A stretch of DNA of 47,794 nt from Variovorax sp. WDL1. GTDB taxonomy: Bacteria > Pseudomonadota > Gammaproteobacteria > Burkholderiales > Burkholderiaceae_C. How positions within the stretch are numbered: the stretch's first letter is position 1; each line of letters starts with the position of its first letter. The notes beneath the pieces were generated by a model that did not search any database, was not told where the DNA came from, and saw only the letters and a list, made by a program, of their open reading frames with translations. Location: NCBI RefSeq assembly GCF_001541225.1, contig NZ_LMTS01000238.1, positions 61,476-109,269 on the forward strand, read 5' to 3'. Position numbers and translations under genes: made by a program. Shown piece after piece: positions 16,921 through 25,104 of this stretch.

Positions 16921-17199
16921 TCATCTCACGCGGCGGACGATGCGCAGCGGCAGACCCATGCCCGGCCGGTCATCGGGCAGCAGGTCGGTGACATCCAGAC
17001 CGCGCTCGGCCATGACCAAGGCCAGCCGCTCGCTGAAGTGCTCCATGGCCTTGCATTCGAGCTGGCGCGCGCGCGGAGCAGAAACGCCCAATGCCCGCGC
17101 CACCTCCACCAGGGAGCAGGCGCGCTGCGACTCGTCCCCTTGCCGTGCCAGTCGAGCCGTAGCGCCGAGGTCGGGAAAATCAGGATGCCGGCGCAGCAT
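16921..17199 (-). CDS. sigma-70 region 4-like small DNA-binding protein
   Basis: A 92-residue protein. Residues about 28-55 (CSLVEVARALGVSAPRARQLECKAMEHF) have the pattern of a sigma-factor region 4 helix-turn-helix (SLEEIGxxLGVSRERVRQIExxAL). Regions 2 and 3 are absent, so it is not a full sigma factor. It is better seen as a regulator or RNA-polymerase-binding protein. It is preceded by an AAGGGGAAGGGG ribosome site, follows the previous gene by three bases, and lies 27 bases before the M41-like peptidase gene. Confidence 0.65.
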   Translation of the reverse strand: MLRRHPDFPDLGATARLARQGDESQRACSLVEVARALGVSAPRARQLECKAMEHFSERLALVMAERGLDVTDLLPDDRPGMGLPLRIVRRVR

Positions 17200-17202
17200 G
17201 GG

Positions 17203-17436
17203 CTACCCCTTCCCCTTGGCGACATAGGAGCCCGGCACGTCGCCGATGCGCCCAGCCAGCCGGTCGGCCAGGGCGATGAGGCGATCTTCCCGGCTGCCCT
17301 CGCCCGCGGCGGTGAGCAGTGCCCCGGTGCTGGTGGCGTCCGCGCGCAGCAGGGCGACGAGGATCGCGAGCCGCGCATCATCCCTGCGTTGCTCCGGTCG
17401 CAGGAGTGCAGCAAGGGTGGTGCCGAGCGTCATCAT
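17203..17436 (-). CDS. small hypothetical protein
   Basis: A 77-residue helical ORF (MMTLGTTLAALLRPEQRRDDARLAILVALL...) in the middle of the leftward operon. Its stop lies three bases before the sigma-like gene. Ala, Leu and Arg dominate and no motif is visible. The upstream coding frame may overlap its start (see the neighbouring entry). Kept because spacing and codon use fit the operon. Confidence 0.5.
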   Translation of the reverse strand: MMTLGTTLAALLRPEQRRDDARLAILVALLRADATSTGALLTAAGEGSREDRLIALADRLAGRIGDVPGSYVAKGKG

Positions 17437-17481
17437 TGCACCGGCCCCTTCGGCTTCGCGCGTTCGCGCACGATCATGGCT

Positions 17482-17946
17482 TCACCGGCTTGCGAGAGTT
17501 GCGCGCGCCGACGCAACTGCGGCAGTTGCCAGCAGGCACAGAGCGTGGCTGGATAGCTTCCTGGTGCCGGTCGCCGACGCACCGGCGGCTCGTGCCGGCT
17601 GGTGCGCTGGCGTCGCGCCGCGCGCAAGGTCTTCCAACCTGTCGAGGCGTTCATCGCGCACTTTGAGCTTGGCGGTGAGGGCCGCGCCGACTGCATCACC
17701 GATTACATTGATGTCGGTCCGCGTCAAGGTCATGCGGGCAGGCGCATCAGCGCACTTGGCACTCAGGCTAGGCGGCGGCTTCACGGCACCGCTGGCCAGC
17801 ATGACCGCGATGTCGGGTCTGCTTGCTGCTACTCGCACGCGCTCGACGCCGCCCGGAGGCTGCACGATGAAGCCTCCACCTTTGCCGTCGCGTTGGATGC
17901 TGGATGCATCGAGCGCGTTGCCGTCGCGGCGCAAGTAGGCGGTCAT
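17482..17946 (-). CDS. hypothetical protein with short coiled-coil segment
   Basis: A 154-residue ORF starting MTAYLRRDGNALDASSIQRDG. Its start codon overlaps the stop of the preceding gene. The middle (TRTDINVIGDAVGAALTAKLKVRDERLDRLEDLA) is helical with a heptad-like pattern. The C-terminal 40 residues look low-complexity. In another frame the segment ending AMIVRERAKPKGPVQ runs to a stop at 17433, overlapping the next start as ATGA. A frameshift near 17560 could therefore be hiding the true C-terminus. No family recognised. Confidence 0.45.
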   Translation of the reverse strand: MTAYLRRDGNALDASSIQRDGKGGGFIVQPPGGVERVRVAASRPDIAVMLASGAVKPPPSLSAKCADAPARMTLTRTDINVIGDAVGAALTAKLKVRDERLDRLEDLARGATPAHQPARAAGASATGTRKLSSHALCLLATAAVASARATLASR

Positions 17947-18839
17947 GGCTGCTCCATTGCGACGGGCAGGCGCCGAGGACGTGCAGCGCGCCGGCTGCCC
18001 GAGAGTGGAAGCAGGTTCGTCGACCTATCAGTTGGCGCGTTCGCGAAGGCGTCCAGCGTTGCGATGAGTGTGCGCACCATCAGGTCCTCGCGCGTGCCTT
18101 TGGGCAGGGTTGGCTCGATGTTCTTCAGCGTTGCGGAGAACCTGGCCATTGTGCCGCGCGCCATTGCGAGCGCCTCGTCGCGTTGGCGCTGGGTGAGGTC
18201 CGCCGCAGCGCGGGCTGGCCGCTCAACTGCTTCGCGTCCTCGCGCCTCTTCTTCAGCGCGCTGGCGCGCGCTCATCTCGTCGAAGATGCTCAGGAACTGG
18301 CCGGCATCCGTGACCGGTTTGAGGTTGCTTTGGGGAGGCGACGGAGTTGCGTTCGGGTTCTCGAAGAAACCGCACGTGTCAGGGTCGATGATTGAAACGG
18401 TAGGCATAGGATTCCCTTCGTGCATGGAGATAGGGGAGGTGGGCTGTCGGGCGGACTTCGCCTGCGGCTTGCACTTGCGCCGAGTCGGTGCCAACTCGCC
18501 TGGCGCGGTTCTGGTGCTGTCAGGCTCCAACTGATCGGTATCAGCAGGCAGCGCGTCCTGCATCCCCGTTTCTCTGCCGCTGACCAGTCGCCAGACGGCG
18601 CAGGCCGCCTTCGGATCGGTGAGTTTCGCGAGGTCCTGGCGCGCCTCCAACTCGCTAAGGCGGGCGCCAAGGTCAATGAAAAATTCCTGGTCGAACAACT
18701 CAGGTCGCTCGCCGTCCTCGCGTTCATATCTGTCGTCGTGCTCGCGACCCTTACGCGAGTAGTTGGCCAACCTGCGGCGCACCTCGTCCGGGCCATAGAA
18801 GAGGGCCAGGCGCTCACGGGATTCGAGGCGTTGGGGCAT
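17943..18839 (-). CDS. hypothetical protein, first gene of the leftward operon
   Basis: A 298-residue ORF. The N-terminal half (MPQRLESRERLALFYGPDEV...) is charged and helical. A proline- and basic-rich linker follows. The C-terminal half starts near MPTVSIIDPDTCGFFENPN and has a helix with FDEMSARQRAEEEARGRE. An internal ATG at 18407 has AAGGGA upstream, so two separate proteins fused by readthrough of one frame are possible. Its stop overlaps the next start. No recognised family; the acidic/basic repeats hint at DNA or protein binding, no more. Confidence 0.5.
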   Translation of the reverse strand: MPQRLESRERLALFYGPDEVRRRLANYSRKGREHDDRYEREDGERPELFDQEFFIDLGARLSELEARQDLAKLTDPKAACAVWRLVSGRETGMQDALPADTDQLEPDSTRTAPGELAPTRRKCKPQAKSARQPTSPISMHEGNPMPTVSIIDPDTCGFFENPNATPSPPQSNLKPVTDAGQFLSIFDEMSARQRAEEEARGREAVERPARAAADLTQRQRDEALAMARGTMARFSATLKNIEPTLPKGTREDLMVRTLIATLDAFANAPTDRSTNLLPLSGSRRAARPRRLPVAMEQP

Positions 18840-18873
18840 GTGTCTTTCGAAGGCACTGCGTCAATGCAGCAGG

Positions 18874-18894
18874 TTGCGCTATTCTGAAACGCAA
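18874..18894. promoter_or_regulatory. inverted repeat upstream of the leftward operon
   Basis: TTGCG (18874-18878) and CGCAA (18890-18894) form an inverted repeat with an 11-base spacer, 35 bases upstream of the first gene of the 16.3-18.8 kb operon. Placement suits an operator; no matching regulator is evident. Confidence 0.3.
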
Positions 18895-19162
18895 TACGCA
18901 CTTTGCCAAGGGCATCGATTTTGTAATAAACCCCCGGCGCGAGGATCAGAGGTGCTGACCGCTGAGCGCGCGGCTATGGTGAGCTGCAACTGTGCTGGGA
19001 TCGCATGCCTGCTCACGCGCCAGGGCGCTGAGGTGATGCCGGTGAACGACGCAGCACTGTTGGGGAACTTAACCCTAAGCGCATGCGCTGGCCGAGGACA
19101 CCGCTCCAGCCAGACCGCCGACCGGCGCCGCCACCTTCCACGTCAGCGAAGCACAAGCCGCA

Positions 19163-20650
19163 TCATCGCGCCAGTCTGACTCGCAATGCCTGTATGAGTT
19201 CTACCGCCCCGGCAATAGGCTCAAGGTACGGAGGTAGTTCTTCATCGAGCCATGGCGCCGTTTCCCGATATTCCGTCGGGTTGAGAAGTACGAACCGGAT
19301 TGCGCTGGCTCTATCATCCATTTGGGCGAGCAGCACTAGGTGCGCAACAGGCCGTCGCGACTTCAGGACATGCCACCGCTGAACGCCTCGATAAGTTCGC
19401 GGCCAAAGCAACTGCAGCCGTAGCTTCACCATCCCTGCGAACACGAGTACCCGGCTTCGGGGGTGGACACGGCAGTCCATTCCGACCTGCTGCAGCAGCC
19501 CCGCGATGTCGGATGTCATCCGGTCGCCGACCTTTCTGCCGACCAGCTTTCTTCGCTCATGGAGTGCGCGGACCGCACCCGAGTCGCGGCCAGCCAACTC
19601 CAGTGCTCGTGACACGGATCCGAATGCATTGGTATAGGCCTTCTTCGAATGCAGTCCCAACGCTTCGAGATCGAGGGCGTTTAACTCGGGGTGCTCGGCC
19701 AGCCGCTCACGAAGAATTTGGAGCAACTGTTCCTTGTCACGACGAAGCCTTCGACGGGCCCAGAGCTTGGCCTGCACCCGCATCCAGAGATCGGTCGGTA
19801 CTACCGGCTCAATGACGTTATCCGCGCGCGTGACGGGGCGCTTATTCCTGCCGAGGCCTCCGATGTAGCGCTCGCTGCCCCAAACAAAGTTGCCGGCGAG
19901 CGCCTCGCAGCGCAACAGTCGATCTACCATGGACTCTGTGAACGGTCGCCCATCCTGTGCGACCTTCCCCAGTGCGCGCAACTGACGAGCGACGCCCCTG
20001 ATCGTGGTGTTCGTGTCTGCGTACATGCTGAAGATGCTCCGGGTCAGCTCTACCTCTGCTGGCGGACCGGGCTGCCATGCGATCCGCTCACCCTGCAAGG
20101 ATTTTGATTGCCCGCGGGTAAGCGGCCGCCTGTTCCCGTCTCGATCAACGGCCATGCGAGTCAGGCCAATGCAGGGAAGTGGTCCCATCTGGTAACCGAG
20201 GTGAACAGCGCGGTCCTGGCCGGCGCGGGTTTTCACGCCCAGTTCACGTGCGTACTCGGCCGCCATGGCGCGCTTGAGCGTCTTCAGCAGCGCGGTCATC
20301 GGCTCATCGTCCGAGCCAAAGACCTCCTGCACGTAGATCACCTTGGCGCCGTGCAGCCGACAGGTGTACTCGTAGTACGCGGCCGCGTCGATGTCTTGGA
20401 AGCGCCCCCAGCGGCTAACGTCGTAGACTAGAACCAGATCGAAGGGGCGGGGCTCGTCCATCACCTCCCTCAGAAGGCGCTTCATGCCCTCCCGGTTCGA
20501 GATCTGCAATCCGCTCTTGGCGGCGTCCTCATAGACTCGAACCACCTCGATGTGGTTCGCCTCGGCATAGCCCTTTATCGCAAGCAGTTGCGTGCCAATG
20601 GACAGTTCTTGCCGGTCAGATGACATGCGAACGTATGCTGCGGCGCGCAT
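19163..20650 (-). CDS. large serine recombinase (resolvase-type), copy 1
   Basis: A 495-residue site-specific recombinase. ATG 20650 is preceded by AGGAGA and starts MRAAAYVRMSSDRQ, with the catalytic serine at residue 10. The N-terminal resolvase domain includes LVYDVSRWGRFQD and ends with RAMAAEYARELGVK. A recombinase domain follows (TTIRGVARQLRALG, MVDRLLRCEALAGNFVWG). The C-terminus is helical and lacks an obvious zinc ribbon. It shares the catalytic domain almost motif for motif with the protein at 21765-23333, and the two are divergently oriented. This subfamily often sits in accessory regions; its DNA target is unknown. Confidence 0.92.
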   Translation of the reverse strand: MRAAAYVRMSSDRQELSIGTQLLAIKGYAEANHIEVVRVYEDAAKSGLQISNREGMKRLLREVMDEPRPFDLVLVYDVSRWGRFQDIDAAAYYEYTCRLHGAKVIYVQEVFGSDDEPMTALLKTLKRAMAAEYARELGVKTRAGQDRAVHLGYQMGPLPCIGLTRMAVDRDGNRRPLTRGQSKSLQGERIAWQPGPPAEVELTRSIFSMYADTNTTIRGVARQLRALGKVAQDGRPFTESMVDRLLRCEALAGNFVWGSERYIGGLGRNKRPVTRADNVIEPVVPTDLWMRVQAKLWARRRLRRDKEQLLQILRERLAEHPELNALDLEALGLHSKKAYTNAFGSVSRALELAGRDSGAVRALHERRKLVGRKVGDRMTSDIAGLLQQVGMDCRVHPRSRVLVFAGMVKLRLQLLWPRTYRGVQRWHVLKSRRPVAHLVLLAQMDDRASAIRFVLLNPTEYRETAPWLDEELPPYLEPIAGAVELIQALRVRLAR

Positions 20651-20880
20651 AACTTCTCCTCGCGAACCGAGGTTTGCACCCCTAACTGCTCGATCGCAAC
20701 CCGCGCAACGTAGGCGCAGCAAGCGTGGTCCCCGCCGACCGCGGGACAGCAGACAAGCGCCAGCCGGCTCATGCAGTTCGAGTCCGACCGCATTCCGTCG
20801 ATGCCCGCAGGGCAGGCTACCCGGCAGAATCGTGGACCAGACATACCTCTGTTGAACCGGACTTTTGAAGGACCCCCAGC

Positions 20881-21156
20881 ATGCCGGCAACACCCGATGA
20901 GATCAAGATGCTAGTTGACGCCTTCGAAGCGGCGCACCCTCGCATGGCGCGCGCGATGGCGGATCTGCTGCTGCGCGGCAACGTCATTCTCGAGGAGCAC
21001 TCACTGCTTGACGGGTCCGTGGGGGATGGCTTTGAGGCTTTCGTCTTCAAAGTGCTCGAGGAGCACGGCGTCGAGAAAGATCAGTTCGCGGCAACATTGA
21101 TCGCACTTGGGCGGCTTCGTGAAACCATCGACCACCTCGATCAAATTCCACCCTAA
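20881..21156 (+). CDS. small hypothetical protein beside the recombinase cassette
   Basis: A 91-residue acidic helical protein (MPATPDEIKMLVDAFEAAHPRMARAMADLLL...). GAAGGA lies just upstream of the ATG. It sits between the divergent recombinase and the zinc-ribbon gene, reading toward the latter. The short hydrophobic-acidic helices could form a small bundle. No family recognised. It may be the first gene of the recombinase/ParB cassette, although the 93-base gap to the next gene leaves room for another promoter. Confidence 0.65.
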   Translation: MPATPDEIKMLVDAFEAAHPRMARAMADLLLRGNVILEEHSLLDGSVGDGFEAFVFKVLEEHGVEKDQFAATLIALGRLRETIDHLDQIPP

Positions 21157-21249
21157 GCGCTAACCCCACAGGGCGCACATCCTGCGCTCCTACCACTCGT
21201 TTGCCATTGCCGTAGAACACACAACTTCGTCTTTGCGTCGAGGTGTCCC

Positions 21250-21669
21250 ATGGCGACTCGCTGGTGCTCGTCCTGCGGGCAGGCTTTCGTGCCGGCCCCT
21301 CAAGTGCCGCGCCAGATGTACTGCGCGCTACCGGACTGCCAGCGTGAACGACGACGCCTGTGGCAGATCGCCAAGCGAAGGAGCGACCCGGACTACCTGG
21401 CAAACCAGGCCCGCGCGCAAAAAGCATGGTCTGAGCGCAATCCAGGGTACTGGCGCGCCTACCGCAATACCAACCCTGAATACGCCAACGAAAACCGAAC
21501 GCAGCAGCGCGCCCGGAACCGCAAGCGAATCATTGCAAAGATGGACTCGTGCTCGCCGTCGCTTCGTGCGGGAATCTATGAGTTGCGGCTCCTGCAGGCC
21601 GACCCCGGAATTGCAAAGAAGGACGTGTGGGTCGTCAGCCTGAGGGTGTTGCCGCCCTCCGGCCCCTGA
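21250..21669 (+). CDS. zinc-ribbon protein of the recombinase-associated type
   Basis: A 139-residue basic protein. The first 35 residues hold CSSCGQAF and YCALPDCQRERR, a four-cysteine zinc-ribbon pattern. A conserved-looking block then alternates D-Y, N-P-G-Y-W and N-P-E-Y units (DPDYLANQARAQKAW, NPGYWRAYR, NPEYANENR), rich in Arg. From memory, proteins of this pattern are frequent, unnamed neighbours of serine-recombinase genes in Proteobacteria; I cannot run the search here. DNA or RNA binding is likely from charge and zinc motif (inference). It precedes the recombinase by 95 bases. Confidence 0.75.
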   Translation: MATRWCSSCGQAFVPAPQVPRQMYCALPDCQRERRRLWQIAKRRSDPDYLANQARAQKAWSERNPGYWRAYRNTNPEYANENRTQQRARNRKRIIAKMDSCSPSLRAGIYELRLLQADPGIAKKDVWVVSLRVLPPSGP

Positions 21670-21764
21670 GCCCTTCTGATTGCAAAGAGAGGACTTGTTC
21701 GAACTGTCGGCGACTTGCTGCTACCTTCCACCACACCCAACTGATCTCAAAACACTTGGCAGCC

Positions 21765-23333
21765 ATGTCGATCGATCAAGGACTCGAACGCTGCGGTGGC
21801 GAGGCCCCGGCACCATGCCGGGCAGCCGAGTACGTTCGGATGTCGACCGAGCATCAGCAGTATTCGACGCTCAACCAGTCCGACAAGATTCGCGAGTACG
21901 CCCAGCGCCGCGGCATCCTGATCGTCAAGACCTATGCCGATGAAGGCAGAAGCGGCCTTCGCATCGATGGCCGGCTGGGCTTGCAGCAACTGATCCACGA
22001 CGTGCAGTCCGGCGCCGCCGATTTCAGCGTCGTGCTGGTCTATGACGTGAGCCGTTGGGGGCGCTTTCAGGATGCCGACGAGAGCGCGTACTACGAATAC
22101 ATCTGCCGGCGCGCGGGAATACAGGTGGCCTACTGCGCTGAGCAGTTTGAGAATGACGGCTCCCCTGTCTCGACAATCGTCAAGGGGGTCAAGCGGGCGA
22201 TGGCCGGGGAATACAGCCGTGAGCTCTCCGTCAAGGTCTTTGCCGGCCAGTGCCGACAGGTGGAACTGGGATTTCGACAGGGCGGCGTAGCCGGATTCGG
22301 CCTGCGGCGCCTGCTCATCGATCAGAACGGGTCCGTCAAATCCCAGTTGGACCGCGGAGAGCAGAAGAGCTTGCAGACCGATCGAGTGGTCCTGACGCCG
22401 GGCCCCCAGCCCGAGGTCGACATGGTGCTCCAGGTCTATCGCTGGTTCATAGACAATGACATGAGTGAGGCTACCATCGCTGTAAAGCTCAACACGGCCG
22501 GCATCAGGACCCCGACAGGACGGGAATGGAGCCGGGCGGCCGTGCATGAGATTCTGACCAACGAAAAGTACATCGGAAACAACGTCTACAACCGCACCTC
22601 CTTCAAGCTCAAGAAGGTTCATGTCTTCAACACGCCGGACATGTGGATCAGGAAGGACGGGGCGTTCGAAGGCATCGTTCCACGCGACCTCTTCTTCACG
22701 GTCCAGGGCATCATCCGTGCGCGAGCGAGGCGCTTCAGCGACGAAGAGCTGATCGAGCGCCTGCGGCGCCTGTTGGAGCGCCGGGGGTTCCTTTCCGGCC
22801 TGGTCATCAACGAGACAGATGACATGCCGTCATCGTCGGTATACGCGCTGCGGTTCGGCAGCTTGCTGCGGGCGTACCAGCTTGTGGGCTTCACGCCAGG
22901 GAGGGACTATCGCTACCTGGAGATCAACCGCCACCTGCGGCAACTGCACCCGCGGATCGTGGCCGAAACCACGGCGCAGGTCGCGGCGCTGGGTGGCCAG
23001 ATCCTTGTGGACCCGGCCACGGACCTGCTGGACGTGAACCAGGAGTTCCGTGCATCGATCGTGCTCTCGAGATGCCGGTCAAGCGAATACGGGCGGCGAC
23101 ACTGGAGGGTGCGTTTGGACACCAGCCTGCGGCCGGACATCACCATCGTAGTCAGACTTCAACCCGAGAACAGGGCGACACTGGACTACTACCTGCTACC
23201 CCATCTGCAGTTCGGCGCCAGCGCGCTCAGCTTGGCGGAACAGAATGCGATTGAACTGGAGAGCTTTCACTTCGACTCGTTGGACTACTTCTACGGCATG
23301 GCGGAGCGATTCCGCCTCAGGAGAGCGGCATGA
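21765..23333 (+). CDS. large serine recombinase (resolvase-type), copy 2
   Basis: A 522-residue recombinase from ATG 21765 (a GTG at 21627 would overlap the zinc-ribbon gene). The catalytic serine is Ser27 in EYVRMSTEHQ. The resolvase domain contains LVYDVSRWGRFQD and RAMAGEYSRELSVK. The recombinase domain has GFGLRRLLI, STATIAVKLN-like ATIAVKLNTAGIRTPTGREWSRAAV and NEKYIGNNVYNR. A roughly 200-residue C-terminal part without a Cys-rich ribbon follows. Its stop overlaps the ParB-like start (ATGA), so recombinase and ParB-like proteins are made from one message. The missing zinc ribbon could be supplied by the separate zinc-ribbon protein upstream (inference). Confidence 0.93.
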   Translation: MSIDQGLERCGGEAPAPCRAAEYVRMSTEHQQYSTLNQSDKIREYAQRRGILIVKTYADEGRSGLRIDGRLGLQQLIHDVQSGAADFSVVLVYDVSRWGRFQDADESAYYEYICRRAGIQVAYCAEQFENDGSPVSTIVKGVKRAMAGEYSRELSVKVFAGQCRQVELGFRQGGVAGFGLRRLLIDQNGSVKSQLDRGEQKSLQTDRVVLTPGPQPEVDMVLQVYRWFIDNDMSEATIAVKLNTAGIRTPTGREWSRAAVHEILTNEKYIGNNVYNRTSFKLKKVHVFNTPDMWIRKDGAFEGIVPRDLFFTVQGIIRARARRFSDEELIERLRRLLERRGFLSGLVINETDDMPSSSVYALRFGSLLRAYQLVGFTPGRDYRYLEINRHLRQLHPRIVAETTAQVAALGGQILVDPATDLLDVNQEFRASIVLSRCRSSEYGRRHWRVRLDTSLRPDITIVVRLQPENRATLDYYLLPHLQFGASALSLAEQNAIELESFHFDSLDYFYGMAERFRLRRAA

Positions 23334-24220
23334 CTGCAGGCGGCCAGCCGGAGCTGCGGATGATCCCCGTTTCCCGCATTGAGGTGCTGAATCCTCGGGA
23401 TCGCAACCAGCAGGTCTTCGACGAGATCGTCGAGAACATCCAGAACATCGGCCTGAAGAAGCCCATCACGGTGACCCCGAGGATCGGAGACGACGGCGCG
23501 GAGAAGTACCTGCTAGTGTGTGGCGAGGGCCGCGTCAAAGCATACCGCAAGCTCGGTGAGGAACGCATTCCGGCGTTGGTGGTCACCGCCAGCGATGACG
23601 ACGCCTTCCTCATGAGCTTGGCAGAGAACATCGCCCGGAGGCGCTACAAGCCTCTTGAACTGCTCTCAGGAATCGCGCAACTTCGCGACAAGGGGTACAA
23701 GGCCCGGGAAATCGCCCAGAAGGTCGGGCTGGGGGTGAGCTACGTTGAAGACGTCCTGACGCTGCTGAACTGCGGTGAGGAGCGCCTGCTGTCGGCGGTC
23801 TGCTCCGGCGCCATCCCGATGAGGGCAGCCATCACAATCGCCGGCGCGGGTGATGACAACAAGGCCATACAAGCCGCACTCCACGATGCTTACGAGAGCG
23901 GCCAGCTGCGAGGCCATCAGCTGATGAACGCGCGGCGTCTGGTCCTGCGGCGCCAGTCCGCGGGAAAAGGTCTAAGAAGGGCCCCGTCGTCGTCTCCGAA
24001 CGCCGCCATCACGTCCTCGAGCCTGGTGCGGGCCTATCAGAAGGAGGTGCAGCGTCAACGCTTTCTGGTGCGCCGGGCGACGGTCGCGCAGCAGCGCTTG
24101 GCCTTCGTGATTGGCGCGCTTCGCCAGTTGGCGGCGGACGAGAACTTCTGCAATCTCCTGCGCGCCGAGGGCCTTGACACGGTTCCAAAGTACCTGGCGG
24201 ACCACATCGTCCGGGGGTGA
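23330..24220 (+). CDS. ParB-like protein, first of a pair
   Basis: A 296-residue protein with the ParB N-terminal domain. IPVSRIEVLNPRDRN starts the fold. VCGEGRVKAYRKLG (GEGR at 65-68) takes the place of the GERRxxA CTP-binding motif. SLAENIARRRY matches the next conserved box, and YKAREIAQKVGLGVSYVEDVLTLL is the helix-turn-helix. A basic linker and a helical C-terminus follow. There is no ParA in the island, so classical partition is unlikely. Start and stop overlap both neighbours (ATGA, GTGA), indicating tight co-expression with the recombinase and the second ParB-like protein. Confidence 0.9.
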   Translation: MTAGGQPELRMIPVSRIEVLNPRDRNQQVFDEIVENIQNIGLKKPITVTPRIGDDGAEKYLLVCGEGRVKAYRKLGEERIPALVVTASDDDAFLMSLAENIARRRYKPLELLSGIAQLRDKGYKAREIAQKVGLGVSYVEDVLTLLNCGEERLLSAVCSGAIPMRAAITIAGAGDDNKAIQAALHDAYESGQLRGHQLMNARRLVLRRQSAGKGLRRAPSSSPNAAITSSSLVRAYQKEVQRQRFLVRRATVAQQRLAFVIGALRQLAADENFCNLLRAEGLDTVPKYLADHIVRG

Positions 24221-25104
24221 GTGACGTGGCCGTCTCGCTCGCGTTCATCCCCAAGCCGTTGGTGCTTCCGATCGATCGGATCCTTCCTTCCAAGATTTGG
24301 CCGGATGCCGTTCTTGAGACAAAGAAGTTCAAGCTGATCCTTGCCTCGATCCGAGAGGTGGATCTTATCGAGCCGCTCGCCGTGGGCGCTGTCGACAGAA
24401 AAACCGGCCATCATCTTCTGCTGGACGGGCACCTGAGGCTGCTGGTGCTCAGGGAACTGAAACGCACGGAGGTGCCCTGCCTGGTAGCCTCGGACGACGA
24501 GAGCTACACCTACAACAATCGTGTCAACCGCCTCTCGACGATCCAGGAGCACTACATGATCCGCCGCGCACTGGAGCGCGGCGTGGCGCCCGAGCGGCTA
24601 GCCAGTGCGCTGTGCGTGGACACAGCCCATCTCATGAGGAAAGCCAACCTGCTCAACGGCATCTGCGCCGAGGCGGCGGAACTTCTGAAGGAGCGGCAAT
24701 TCTCCACTGAGGTATCCAGTGCCTTGCGCCAGATGAAGCCCACACGTCAGATCGAGTGCGTCGAACTAATGATCGCTGCGAACACCTTGACGGTGCCCTA
24801 TGCGCAAGCGCTGTTGATGGCCACCTCTGCCGAGATGCTGGTAGCTGGCCGGCGGCGCCGGCTCGAAAAAGCCGTCAGCCAGGAACAGGTCGACCGCATG
24901 GAGCACGAGATGGCCAACCTGCAGGACCAATACAAGCTCGCAGAACAGACGTACGGGGAGGACGTTCTCAATCTCGTAGTGGCCCGTGGGTACATTAGCA
25001 AGCTGATCGACAACCCCCAGGTGATGCGCTATCTGCGCAGGTACCACGAGGAGGTTCTGGAGCAGTTCCAGAACATTGTCCAGTCGGTTTCCATGGAGGG
25101 GTAG
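24217..25104 (+). CDS. ParB/RepB-like protein, second of a pair
   Basis: A 295-residue protein starting at GTG 24217, overlapping the previous stop as GTGA. The N-terminal ParB-like domain shows LPIDRILPSK and LLLDGHLRLLVLREL (DGHLR in place of GERR). The middle has a helix-turn-helix-like EHYMIRRALERGVAPERLASAL. The C-terminal part (SALRQMKPTRQIECVELM, YAQALLMATSAEMLV) matches the RepB plasmid-partition C-terminal domain. It closes the cassette of zinc ribbon, recombinase, ParB and RepB. Function in recombination control or DNA bridging is inference; the domain calls are firm. Confidence 0.9.
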   Translation: MSDVAVSLAFIPKPLVLPIDRILPSKIWPDAVLETKKFKLILASIREVDLIEPLAVGAVDRKTGHHLLLDGHLRLLVLRELKRTEVPCLVASDDESYTYNNRVNRLSTIQEHYMIRRALERGVAPERLASALCVDTAHLMRKANLLNGICAEAAELLKERQFSTEVSSALRQMKPTRQIECVELMIAANTLTVPYAQALLMATSAEMLVAGRRRRLEKAVSQEQVDRMEHEMANLQDQYKLAEQTYGEDVLNLVVARGYISKLIDNPQVMRYLRRYHEEVLEQFQNIVQSVSMEG

